DNA from: Gillisia sp. Hel_I_86
GTDB taxonomy: Bacteria > Bacteroidota > Bacteroidia > Flavobacteriales > Flavobacteriaceae
Direction: 5' to 3'
DNA length: 64,000 nucleotides
Assembly: GCF_007827275.1 (NCBI RefSeq)
Contig: NZ_VISE01000001.1
Location: 682,001 to 746,000 of the forward strand
Part shown: positions 36,457 through 47,488 of the stretch, one piece after another
How positions within the stretch are numbered: the first letter of the stretch is position 1
Layout of the letters: each line of letters starts with the position of its first letter
Translations under genes and position numbers: made by a program
The notes under the pieces: generated by a model
Told to the model about the DNA's origin: nothing
Database searches by the model: none
What the model saw: only the letters and a program-made list of their open reading frames with translations

Positions 36457-39441
36457 TTAAGCAACTACCTCTTTATTCTTTCTACTGTCTCTCTCAGCTT
36501 TCTTTTTATCACTATCAAACATCACAGGAGTTGCGATGAACAGAGACGAATACGTACCCACTATAACACCCACTATCATGGCAAACATAAATCCTCTCAG
36601 GCTTTCACCTCCAAAAATAAAGATCGCTAACAATACCAATAAGGTAGTTAAAGAAGTATTCAATGTCCTACCCAATGTACTATTCAAAGCGCTGTTAATT
36701 ATCTTGCTCTTAGGCCATGTTGTGTGCTCGTTCGCAAATTCACGAATCCTATCAAACACAACCACCGTATCATTTAAGGAATATCCTATTACAGTAAGTA
36801 TAGCCGCAATAAACGCCTGGTTGATCTCCATACTAAAAGGCATGATATTATATGCTAAAGAAAAGATCCCCAATACGATTAATACATCATGGAAAACCGC
36901 AGTTACAGCACCTAAACTATATTGCCATTTTCTAAATCTCAATAAGATATAAAGGAATACCACGATTAAAGATCCAAGTACTGCCCAGAATGAATCATTT
37001 TTAATATCATCGGCAATCGTAGGACCAACTTTCATGGATTGCATAATTCCAATTTCCCGATCATTACCCCCAACAGTAAAATCATCGAAAGTTAAATCTG
37101 TAGGTAAATGAGGTTGCAAAGCATCAAACATCATTCTTTGGATTTCCGTATCTACTTCCTCTCCATCATCTTCAACCTTATATTTTGTGGTGATCTTTAG
37201 CTGATTGTTTGCTCCAAAAGTTTTTGCTTCCGCACTTTCAAAAGCAGCAATAAGATCTTTTTCAACTTCCGAAGAATTTACATCATCTGCGAACCTCACC
37301 GTATATGTTCTACCTCCCACAAAATCCACACCTTGATTCAATTCGTTAATAAAGAAAGACCCAATGCTTATTAGAATAAAAATCCCGGAGATTGTATATG
37401 CTATTTTTCGTTTTCCCAAGAAATCGATATTCATGTTCTTGAAAAGGTTCTTGGTAATTGAAGTACTAAAGGCTAGTGATTTTCCATTTTTACCGTATCC
37501 ATCAATGAACAATCTTGTAATGAAAATTGCGGTAAACAATGAAGTGGCAATACCTATCAATAAAGTTGTAGCGAAACCTTTAATTGGCCCCGTTCCTAAT
37601 ATCAATAATATTAAACCCGTAAGACCCGTAGTAATGTTGGCATCTAAAATGGAAGAGAGCGCATTGTTGAAACCATCTTTAATAGCATCTTTTTGCGATT
37701 TTCCTTTTGCCAATTCCTCTTTAATACGTTCGAAAATAAGCACGTTCGCATCTACCGACATACCTATAGTCAATACGATACCCGCAATTCCAGGTAAGGT
37801 AAGCACAGCTCCAAGACCGGCCAAAATTCCGAAGATAAAGATGATGTTCACTACAAGGGCAACATCAGCAAAAAGACCAGCTTTTCCGTAATAGAAGATC
37901 ATCCATAACAAAACAATTGTCAAAGCGATAAGGAAGGAATTCACACCGCTATCTATAGCTTCTTGTCCTAAAGATGGACCTACGATCTCACTCTGAATAA
38001 TATCTGCAGAAGCAGGTAGTTTACCCGCCCTAAGTACGTTTGCCAAATCCTGGCCTTCCGTAATATCAAAATCTCCCGTGATCTCACTTCTACCACCACT
38101 AATGGGTCCTGTAGAAACAGTTGGTGCAGAATACACCACCTTATCCAAAACAATAGCAATATTGCTTTTTTCATTATATGCCTGGCCGGTCATTTCTTCC
38201 CAGGTCTTGGCACCTTTCCCGTTCATTTGCATGGATACTGCCACTCTACCTAACTGATCGTAAGTTTGTGTGGCATCTGTAATCACATCTCCCGTTAATG
38301 CAGGAAGCATTTCACGATCCCCTTTTAAAGCATAAAGGTCTGAAACATTATCTTTTGATACTCCCCATACAAATTCTGCAAAACGCAGATCTGTTGGCAA
38401 GAGAGCCCGTACTTGAGATTTGTTTAAATATTCCCTGACCTGTGCGGTATCTTTTGAAGAAAAGGAAGCTAAAACCGGACTTCCTTGGAAACCTGGAGAA
38501 ACCATTAGATCCAACAAAGGGTTGTTTGCTGTTTGAACTTCAGAAGAATCCTCTGTACTAGCAAGCAAGGCTTCAATTTCTTCATCTTCTTCTGAAGCCG
38601 CAAGCGTATCTTTTTTCTCTGCAGATTTATCTTCTTTCGCAAGCATTTGTGCAAGCGTGTTGTTTGCATTGATCAAGAAATTTCCAAAATCTGTATTTTT
38701 ATGTACAAACCAGAATTCTAACTGAGCGGTACTTTGAAGCAATGTTTTAACACGACTGATGTCTTTTGCGCCAGGAAGCTCTACCAAGATCCTACCGGTA
38801 TTCCCCAAACGTTGGATGTTGGGTTGTGCCACCCCAAACTTATCTATACGCTTGCGCAATACTTCGAAAGCTGAGGTGATTGATTCGTCTACCTTTTTCC
38901 TAATGATAGGTTTAACAACATCATTGGTCATTTCAAAATTCACCTGATCGCTGAGGGTCTTATTGGCAAAAATATCCGGAGAAGCTAATTTAGCACCTTC
39001 ATTTTGCTCGAAAGCCTCAAAGAAAAGGTCTAAATAACTTTCCTGACTATCTTTTTGGGCAGCATCTGCTTTAGCCAAAGCCTTATTGAATGCGGGATCG
39101 CTACTGTTGTTGGCCAATCCTTTTAAGATATCCTTTACGGAAATTTGAAGGATCACATTGATTCCTCCTTTAAGATCGAGCCCTTTATTAAGCTCCTTGT
39201 CTTTTGCCGAATTGTAAGTAATCCCGGCAATGATCTCCTTATTACCAATAGAATCCAAATATCTACTTTCTTCAATATCTCGCAGTACAGAATATCCCTC
39301 TACGTTAGTTCCTATTTTTTGCTTAGCAAACGCCTCTGCATCACTCTCTACTCCGCTGGCAATAAATGTAAATGATAGCTGGTAAATACATACCAGACCA
39401 AATAAAATCGCAAAAATCTTGATCAGTCCTTTATTCTGCAT
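36457..39441 (-). CDS. secDF: Protein translocase SecDF fusion
   Basis: 994 residues joining SecD and SecF, each with six membrane helices and a periplasmic domain. It uses the proton gradient to help SecYEG export. [14 protein letters not shown] and [33 protein letters not shown]-type motifs (SecD D4-D5, about residue 570) and [19 protein letters not shown] (SecF D1) are present. A Glu/Ala/Asp-rich insert near 270-310 is extra. The frame's tail is Lys-rich. Confidence 0.97.
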   Translation of the reverse strand: [994 protein letters not shown]

Positions 39442-39477
39442 TATTTTTTGTTATTTAATGTCATTTTTTAAAACGGA

Positions 39478-39508
39478 CAAATATAGGACTTCATTATTCA
39501 AATGCCAA
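39478..39508 (-). promoter_or_regulatory. Promoter of secDF
   Basis: Minus strand TTG (39508-39506), 20 bases, then TATATTTG (39485-39478). The ATG follows after 36 bases. Confidence 0.55.
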
Positions 39509-39543
39509 TTATTTTTTTTTGAAAAATTTAACTTTTTGACATT

Positions 39544-39573
39544 AAAAAAGACCACTTACAAAGTGGCCTTTTT
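39544..39573 (-). terminator. Terminator of mdh
   Basis: Minus strand AAAAAGGCCACTTTG, then TAAGTGGTCTTTTTT: an inverted repeat of about 10 bp with T-run, 40 bases past the mdh stop. Confidence 0.85.
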
Positions 39574-39612
39574 CGGATTTCAGTTTTCACTGAAATATAA
39601 TACGATTTATGC

Positions 39613-40539
39613 TTAAAACGTCAACAAATCATTGGTTTTCTTAACCCCCTCAGCACTTTCTTTAATCTTCGCTTTTTCGGCATCGGTCAATTCAATTTCA
39701 ACGATCTTTTCCAATCCGTCTTTCCCCAAAATTGATGGAACACCTATACAAAGGTCATTTAGACCGTATTCTCCTTCCAATAAGGCAGAACATGGGAACA
39801 TTTTTTTCTGATCGCAAGCAATTGCTTGAACCATAGCAGAAACTGCAGCACCCGGCGCATACCATGCACTGGTTCCCAATAATTTGGTTAAGGTTGCCCC
39901 ACCTACTTTCGTGTCTTCAGAAACTTGATTCAATCTTCCTTCAGAAAGAAAGGCAGTTACAGGAATACTATTTCTTGTTGCCAATCTTGTTAAAGGCACC
40001 ATTCCAGTATCACTATGGCCACCTATTACCATTCCATCCACATCTGAAGGAGGGCATTCCAATGCTTCACTTAATCTAAATTTGAAACGTGCACTATCCA
40101 AAGCACCGCCCATTCCAATAATTCTATTTTTAGGAAGGCCCGTGGTTTTATGCACCAAATAGGTCATTGTATCCATTGGGTTGCTCACCACGATAATCAC
40201 CGTATTTGGAGAATGCTTAATTAAATTTCCCGAAACTTCTTTTACAATTCCAGCATTGATCCCAATTAATTCCTCTCTTGTCATTCCCGGTTTTCTAGGA
40301 ATTCCACTTGTAATAACCACCACATCACTACCGGAAGTCTTACTATAATCGTTTGTTGAACCTACAATCTTGGAATCGAATCCGTTAAGGGTTGCTGTTT
40401 GCATTAGATCCATTGCTTTTCCTTCAGCAACACCCTCTTTAATATCTACTAAAACAATTTCTGAAGCAAAATTCTTTATGGCGATATATTCAGCACAACT
40501 GGCTCCAACAGCACCTGCTCCAACGATAGTAACTTTCAT
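39613..40539 (-). CDS. mdh: Malate dehydrogenase
   Basis: 308 residues, LDH-like type. It oxidises malate to oxaloacetate with NAD in the TCA cycle. VTIVGAGAVGASCAEY is the NAD loop, VSNPMDTMTYL and GGALDSARFKF are substrate-site marks, and GGHSDTGMVPL holds the catalytic His. Monocistronic, between secDF and a repeat-bearing gap. Confidence 0.97.
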   Translation of the reverse strand: MKVTIVGAGAVGASCAEYIAIKNFASEIVLVDIKEGVAEGKAMDLMQTATLNGFDSKIVGSTNDYSKTSGSDVVVITSGIPRKPGMTREELIGINAGIVKEVSGNLIKHSPNTVIIVVSNPMDTMTYLVHKTTGLPKNRIIGMGGALDSARFKFRLSEALECPPSDVDGMVIGGHSDTGMVPLTRLATRNSIPVTAFLSEGRLNQVSEDTKVGGATLTKLLGTSAWYAPGAAVSAMVQAIACDQKKMFPCSALLEGEYGLNDLCIGVPSILGKDGLEKIVEIELTDAEKAKIKESAEGVKKTNDLLTF

Positions 40540-40581
40540 TTTATATAGTTTTTAGTGTTAATTTTTGATTTTATGTATATC

Positions 40582-40596
40582 TGTTATTTGTTATTT
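40582..40596. repeat. Short heptad pair GTTATTT next to repeat R5
   Basis: Two 7-nt units (GTTATTT, GTTATTT) adjoin the R5 element. It is too short to be significant alone but has the same unit as part of the large array at 59 kb. Confidence 0.4.
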
Positions 40597-40689
40597 CGTC
40601 ACCCTGAATTTATTTCAGGGTCTCGGTATTGAATTGATTTACATTGTAATGAGATTCTGATACTCCCGAACGGTCGGGACAGAATGACG
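40597..40689. repeat. Dispersed repeat R5, 93 nt (inverted partner of R6)
   Basis: Begins CGTCACCCTGAA and ends CAGAATGACG. It contains hairpin 40601-40621 (stem ACCCTGAA, loop TTTAT, stem TTCAGGGT) and the palindrome TCCCGAACGGTCGGGA. Its reverse complement matches 48827-48919 over the whole length with five mismatches by my hand alignment. Confidence 0.85.
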
Positions 40690-40786
40690 TTTTTTTTATT
40701 TTGGATACTTTGCGGACAAACAATAAATTTTTTACGAAAATACAAATTATGTAGCAGTTAAATAACAAGCTTTGGTTAAATGTACC

Positions 40787-41782
40787 TTAGTTAAAACGGT
40801 AATGAAGTCCAACATTTGCGTTGAACAATCCGCTTGCAGAAAACACCGTACTAAATTTAAACTTATTCGCGTAGTAGTTGAATCCTATATTCCCTTTAAA
40901 TTTTCCTTCGCTGGTTCCTAGAGCACCTAATTGTTCATTTAGAATAGGCAATGAGGCTCCGGTTCCACCAAACGAATAATCAAAATCCGAATTGGTATAA
41001 CCAAGACCGCCCATTACCTCAAAATTATCATAGAGCTTAGAGCCAATTAATTGAACATTGTACATGTTCGCATCTACTTCTATCCTATTTAAATTAGCGA
41101 TTTCTATATCTATGGGAAGGAATTTATAATCTGCTTTAAAATTGCTATAATTAGCTACCAATGCGAATTGGAAATCTTCAGGGTTGAACCTTTTATAAAA
41201 ATATTGAGAAAAGTTGTGCTTTAGTCCTAAACCAACAGTGCTAATTCCAACGTCGTTAATAAACACCTTGGGCAAATACCTCACTGCGATTTCAGTCTTA
41301 AATGGCAAACCAATGGTTACCTGTGGAAAAGCATGTAAAACAATTTTCTTATCCAAACCGTCTATGGCATCAAAAATAATAGGGATTTTTTCGTTTTGAT
41401 TAAAAGGATTCGTTATTTCTCCACTAAACATTACATCTGTGTCTCCACCATAAACAGTTGGCAATAGAGCGTTACCATTAGGACTACTTACTTCTAAAAT
41501 ATTAAATTGGTTGTTGTTGATCAATTTATTTTGTTTGGAACTAGGAACAAATAAGGCGTTTCCATGAACCGAAACCTCTACTTGCCATTTATTTAAAGTG
41601 GATGCCGAAGAGAACCAACCCGCACTGGATTGCAAGGTTGCACCTTCTGCCCCGGGCGCAGCAAAATTATCGGCAATTAAAAGCATGTCGTCAATTAAAT
41701 CATTTATATCATTTTGAGCAAATGAAAAGTTTGAAACAAAAAAAAGGGCAATGATAAATGTAGGTTTTAGGAGCTTTCTCAC
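40787..41782 (-). CDS. DUF6588 family protein, probable outer-membrane barrel
   Basis: 331 residues with a signal peptide (FFVSNFSFAQ near residue 22). Pattern of alternating polar/hydrophobic strands, ending GLFNANVGLHYRFN, with a terminal aromatic residue typical of outer-membrane barrels. The sequence fits the uncharacterised flavobacterial DUF6588 family. Not recognisably linked to neighbours; gyrB lies upstream in the same direction with a terminator between. Confidence 0.75.
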   Translation of the reverse strand: MRKLLKPTFIIALFFVSNFSFAQNDINDLIDDMLLIADNFAAPGAEGATLQSSAGWFSSASTLNKWQVEVSVHGNALFVPSSKQNKLINNNQFNILEVSSPNGNALLPTVYGGDTDVMFSGEITNPFNQNEKIPIIFDAIDGLDKKIVLHAFPQVTIGLPFKTEIAVRYLPKVFINDVGISTVGLGLKHNFSQYFYKRFNPEDFQFALVANYSNFKADYKFLPIDIEIANLNRIEVDANMYNVQLIGSKLYDNFEVMGGLGYTNSDFDYSFGGTGASLPILNEQLGALGTSEGKFKGNIGFNYYANKFKFSTVFSASGLFNANVGLHYRFN

Positions 41783-41866
41783 AGTATGGGTTTTATTATT
41801 AACGTAAAAATAACAAAATAGAGTATGTTAAAATTCAGAAAATCGATTTTAACGAAACAGTAACAA

Positions 41867-41893
41867 AAAAAGCCCACAAATATTGCGGGCTCT
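41867..41893 (-). terminator. Terminator of gyrB
   Basis: Minus strand AGCCC, loop of 11 nt, GGGCT followed by seven T. It lies seven bases past the gyrB stop. Confidence 0.82.
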
Positions 41894-41899
41894 AAATCT

Positions 41900-43921
<2,022 letters not shown>

Positions 43922-43983
43922 TCAATACCCTTAAGTTATTAACAATCTTTGTGAAAAACCCTGCTTTTTAGTTGATAAAGAAT

Positions 43984-45594
43984 TTAAACTTTTTGAGCCT
44001 TCATAAAACTGGTTTGTGCAACATGAGTTGAACTTGCCCTACCACTTGGATCTAGATCCTTTTGCCATTTTGGAACCCATTTTTTAACTGATTTTGCTGC
44101 AGATTCTTGCGGGAAATATTCGTTAAAAATCTCTCTATAAAAATATGCCTCTTTAGTTGAAGGAGTATTAATAGGATATTTTACCGATGCAGTTTCCATT
44201 TCCACATCACTTACCTGCGACTTTGTGAATTCTATAAGGTTATCTATCCAACTGTAACCAACGCCATCGCTAAACTGCTCTTTTTGCCTCCACAATACTT
44301 CATCTGGAAGAAAAGGCTTCTCTGGAGTATCAAATGCTTTTCTTAGAATATACTTCTCAACACCGCCATGCGTTTTTGGCATTTTATGCCCTGGAGCAAT
44401 TTCCATGGCAGTTTGTAAAAAGGACTTATCCAAAAACGGAACCCTTGCCTCTAAACCATGAGCCATTGTAGACTTATCTGCCCTCAAACAATCTGCGGTA
44501 GACAATCTTTTCACCCTGCTAATTGTTTCTTTTTGGAATTCTTCAGCAGAAGGCGCGTTTTTAAAATAAAGGTAACCGCCAAAAATCTCATCGGCACCTT
44601 CCCCGGAAAGCACCACTTTAATCCCTTTTTCAGTAATTGCTTTTGAAAGGAAATACATTGGAGTACTCGCTCTTATAGAAGTTACATCATACGTTTCCAG
44701 ATGCCAGATCAATTTTTTTATAATCCCTATTCCTTCTTCAACAGTAAAATGAATTTCATGATGATCGGTTCCCAGAAATTCGGCTACTTTTCGAGCAGCG
44801 ATTAAATCTGGTGCATCTTCATTTAAACCTATAGAGAAAGAATGTAATTTTTTGCCTTTTTCTTTAAGTAACCTTGCGGCTATAGAAGAAGTTAAAGAAG
44901 AATCTAAGCCTCCGCTTAACAATACTCCTAATGGAACATCAGACATCAATCTTTTCTTAGTTGCGGCAATCAAAGATTCCCTTAACCTTTTTAAATCTGC
45001 CTCTTCATGACATTCTTCCAAAGAATACCATTCTGGCTTGTAATATTGAACAAATCCTGTAGTTGGCGTATAATAATATCCGGGAGGAAAAGCTTGAAAT
45101 TCCACACATTGATCCGCCAATACTTTCATCTCACTCGCAAACCAAAGTGCCCCTTCAGCATCTTTCCCATAATAAAGAGGTTTTACTCCAATTGGATCCC
45201 TTGCAGCAATAAAATCGTTTCCATCGACTACCACAAAAGCAAAATCCCCATCTAACTTGTTCAAGAAACCATATCCGTATTTTTCATATAAGTGCACGAT
45301 CACTTCTGAATCTCCTGTGGTGCGAAACGTATGATCTTTTAGTTCATTCTCCTTAAGTGCCTTGTAATTATATATTTCGCCGTTATGGATCATCCAAGCA
45401 GAGGAAGTTCCCTGTATTGGTTGCTTTCCTGTGGTTACATCCATTATTGCCAAGCGTTCATGACATAATATCGCTCCGGTTTCAGTAACATGTACATCAC
45501 TTTCATCTGGTCCACGATGACTCATCCTTTTAGAAAGCTGGGAAACCAGCTCTTGATCTTCCTTTTTTCCAACAACTGCTAAAATACCACACAT
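43984..45594 (-). CDS. asnB: Asparagine synthase (glutamine-hydrolysing), AsnB type
   Basis: 536 residues. N-terminal class II glutaminase with nucleophile Cys2 (MCGILAVVG) makes ammonia; the C-terminal PP-loop ATPase (SGGLDSS, 227-233) adenylates aspartate and yields asparagine. RMSHRGPDES, NGEIYNY and TGDSEVI are glutaminase marks. The end EYFPQESAAKSVKKWVPKW matches AsnB-A. About 15 residues shorter than E. coli AsnB (554), within normal range. The 248-base gap upstream (45595-45842) shows no gene. Confidence 0.96.
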   Translation of the reverse strand: MCGILAVVGKKEDQELVSQLSKRMSHRGPDESDVHVTETGAILCHERLAIMDVTTGKQPIQGTSSAWMIHNGEIYNYKALKENELKDHTFRTTGDSEVIVHLYEKYGYGFLNKLDGDFAFVVVDGNDFIAARDPIGVKPLYYGKDAEGALWFASEMKVLADQCVEFQAFPPGYYYTPTTGFVQYYKPEWYSLEECHEEADLKRLRESLIAATKKRLMSDVPLGVLLSGGLDSSLTSSIAARLLKEKGKKLHSFSIGLNEDAPDLIAARKVAEFLGTDHHEIHFTVEEGIGIIKKLIWHLETYDVTSIRASTPMYFLSKAITEKGIKVVLSGEGADEIFGGYLYFKNAPSAEEFQKETISRVKRLSTADCLRADKSTMAHGLEARVPFLDKSFLQTAMEIAPGHKMPKTHGGVEKYILRKAFDTPEKPFLPDEVLWRQKEQFSDGVGYSWIDNLIEFTKSQVSDVEMETASVKYPINTPSTKEAYFYREIFNEYFPQESAAKSVKKWVPKWQKDLDPSGRASSTHVAQTSFMKAQKV

Positions 45595-45842
45595 AATTTT
45601 AAGTTTTAATTATAAACAAATTTGCAGCATTCATTATCCAATAAAAACATTTAAACATAAAGTGATTACAAATGACAACTTATAATATTGAATTAGTATC
45701 ATTATGGAACCATATTCGATTAAATTTATGCCGTTCGCTATCGAGTTAAAAGCTGAGTAGTTTAAAAAAATATAAGACTTCATTAACACCCCTGGTTTCG
45801 CTTAAATACTACCTTTATCTCTTTAAATTAATTTCAAATATT

Positions 45843-46406
45843 ATGAAAAGAATATTCTTATTAGCAGTAATAGCAATCTTTGCGCTTCAAAGCAATCCTG
45901 TGAATGCCCAAGAAAAATCCAAGGCTGCACCAAGTTTCTCAAAAGTGGACGCAAGCCCAATGGATCTGGTTATTTATAAAAACCAAGATGAGGAAGTTTT
46001 GGCCAGGGTTATTTATAGTAGGCCTCAAAAAAGGGACAGAGAGATTTTTGGCAATCTGGTGCCTTATGACCAAGTTTGGAGGACTGGTGCCAATGAAGCC
46101 ACAGAGCTTACCTTGTACAAAGACATGAAAGTAGCCGATGTAGTTGTAGAAGCAGGAACTTATACTGTGTACACAATTCCTGGAGAAAAAGAATGGACAG
46201 TGATACTAAACAATAGAACAAACACTTGGGGAGCTTATGAATATAGCGACCAAGAAGATAGAGTAAGAATTAAGGTTCCTGTGCGCAACGCGCCTTCAAC
46301 CATTGAATCTTTCTCTATGGCATTCGTAACCAAAACTGATGGCGCCGATCTTTTAATGGGTTGGGACAATAAATACGTAGAAGTGCCCTTTAAAGCGGTT
46401 CAATAA
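45843..46406 (+). CDS. DUF2911 family exported protein
   Basis: 187 residues with a signal peptide ending near residue 23 (SNPVNAQ). The domain carries YSRPQKRDREIFGNLVPYDQ, VWRTGANEATELTLYKDM and YTIPGEKEWTVILN, the signature of DUF2911, common in Bacteroidota and uncharacterised. A weak TACCTTTA -7 box sits at 45810-45817. Followed by a perfect palindromic terminator. Confidence 0.9.
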   Translation: MKRIFLLAVIAIFALQSNPVNAQEKSKAAPSFSKVDASPMDLVIYKNQDEEVLARVIYSRPQKRDREIFGNLVPYDQVWRTGANEATELTLYKDMKVADVVVEAGTYTVYTIPGEKEWTVILNNRTNTWGAYEYSDQEDRVRIKVPVRNAPSTIESFSMAFVTKTDGADLLMGWDNKYVEVPFKAVQ

Positions 46407-46432
46407 GTTTTTAAAAATAACAAGTAAGATCT

Positions 46433-46468
46433 AAAACGGCTTCAATTATCGATAATTGAAGCCGTTTT
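46433..46468. terminator. Bidirectional terminator, 36-bp perfect palindrome
   Basis: AAAACGGCTTCAATTATC followed at once by its exact complement; T-runs on both strands. It serves DUF2911 and queE, which converge. Confidence 0.93.
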
Positions 46469-46470
46469 TA

Positions 46471-47103
46471 TTACGGGATATTCAAATATTTATGGGTTTG
46501 CAAGGATACTTTCCATTTAGGGTTTTTCATTACATAATCTACGATCATCGGGATCACAGCATCGCGCTTGCTCCATTCTGGCTGGAGATATAGAATACAA
46601 CCCTTATTAACCTTTGCAGCTTGTTCTTCAGCAAATTTTAAATCATGCTGATTGTAAACGATTACTTTTAATTCATTGGCAACCTTATAGATCTCTTCTG
46701 TAGGCAGTTTTATTTTTTTAGGAGATAAACATATCCAATCCCATATTCCTGTTAGTTTATAAGCCCCGGAAGTTTCTATATGGACCTTGCAGCCTTTGGC
46801 TTTTAATGCCTCAGTAAGAATGGTCATGTCCCATGTTAAAGGTTCTCCCCCGGTGATCACAACAGTATCACTATGGGAAACGGCATTTTCCACAATTTTC
46901 CCAATATGAGTTGGAGGATGTAGAGACGCATCCCAACTTTCTTTAACGTCACACCAGTGGCAACCAACATCGCAACCCCCTATTCTAATAAAATAAGCAG
47001 CCGTTCCTTTATAGAATCCTTCCCCTTGTATGGTATAAAATTCTTCCATTAATGGAAGCATAATTCCCTTGTCCACCAGCACTTTTGTATCTTCTGTAAT
47101 CAT
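46471..47103 (-). CDS. queE: 7-carboxy-7-deazaguanine synthase, radical SAM
   Basis: 210 residues from the ATG at 47103; the frame can be extended three codons to a TTG. It rearranges carboxytetrahydropterin to CDG on the way to queuosine. EFYTIQGEGFYKGTAAYFIR is typical, and Cys44, Cys48 and Cys51 in GGCDVGCHWCDV (CxxxCxxC) bind the iron-sulphur cluster. TITGGEP-type SAM contact is VVITGGEPL. A TATCTTTG -7 box at 47117-47110 lies only six bases ahead of the ATG, so the message may be leaderless. No queC, queD or queF nearby. Confidence 0.94.
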   Translation of the reverse strand: MITEDTKVLVDKGIMLPLMEEFYTIQGEGFYKGTAAYFIRIGGCDVGCHWCDVKESWDASLHPPTHIGKIVENAVSHSDTVVITGGEPLTWDMTILTEALKAKGCKVHIETSGAYKLTGIWDWICLSPKKIKLPTEEIYKVANELKVIVYNQHDLKFAEEQAAKVNKGCILYLQPEWSKRDAVIPMIVDYVMKNPKWKVSLQTHKYLNIP

Positions 47104-47112
47104 AGCCTGCAA

Positions 47113-47488
47113 AGATAACTATTCTTTAAGACCTAACATAGCATCGTTATGGATTGAATTTCAACATATTTTAGATTTTAAATTTCTAGAGGTGGCGTCC
47201 CATGAAAAACCAAAGACCGCTTTGCTGCTAGAGATAAGAACAAAGACTTGACTGTAACTAATTGATGAACAAAAACCAGAAATAATCAATAAAGATTCCC
47301 TGTCATCAAGGTGTGGTTAAAAAGAAATGTCATAATTTAAACCCTCATTGGGGGTTTATAACATCGAGCTTGTCATAATTTTAAAATTAGTTAGTAATCT
47401 GTAGGTTTCCTGAGCTTATTCCCAAGGACTAGGTTTCTTTGTTTTTTTTAATATTGGATTACCCATAATAAAATCTAAAATCATTTTA
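47113..47488. other. Intergenic stretch, no gene
   Basis: 376 bases between divergent queE and the PBP4-like gene. I see only the queE -7 box at the left edge and a small inverted repeat TAAACCC/GGGTTTA at about 47338-47356 without a T-run. A 60-codon open frame across 47069-47251 overlaps queE antisense and is not protein-like. Confidence 0.5.

Noticed and set aside
47069-47251. 60-codon open frame in the queE upstream gap
   Set aside because: It overlaps queE antisense, lacks a clear start signal and looks like non-coding sequence.
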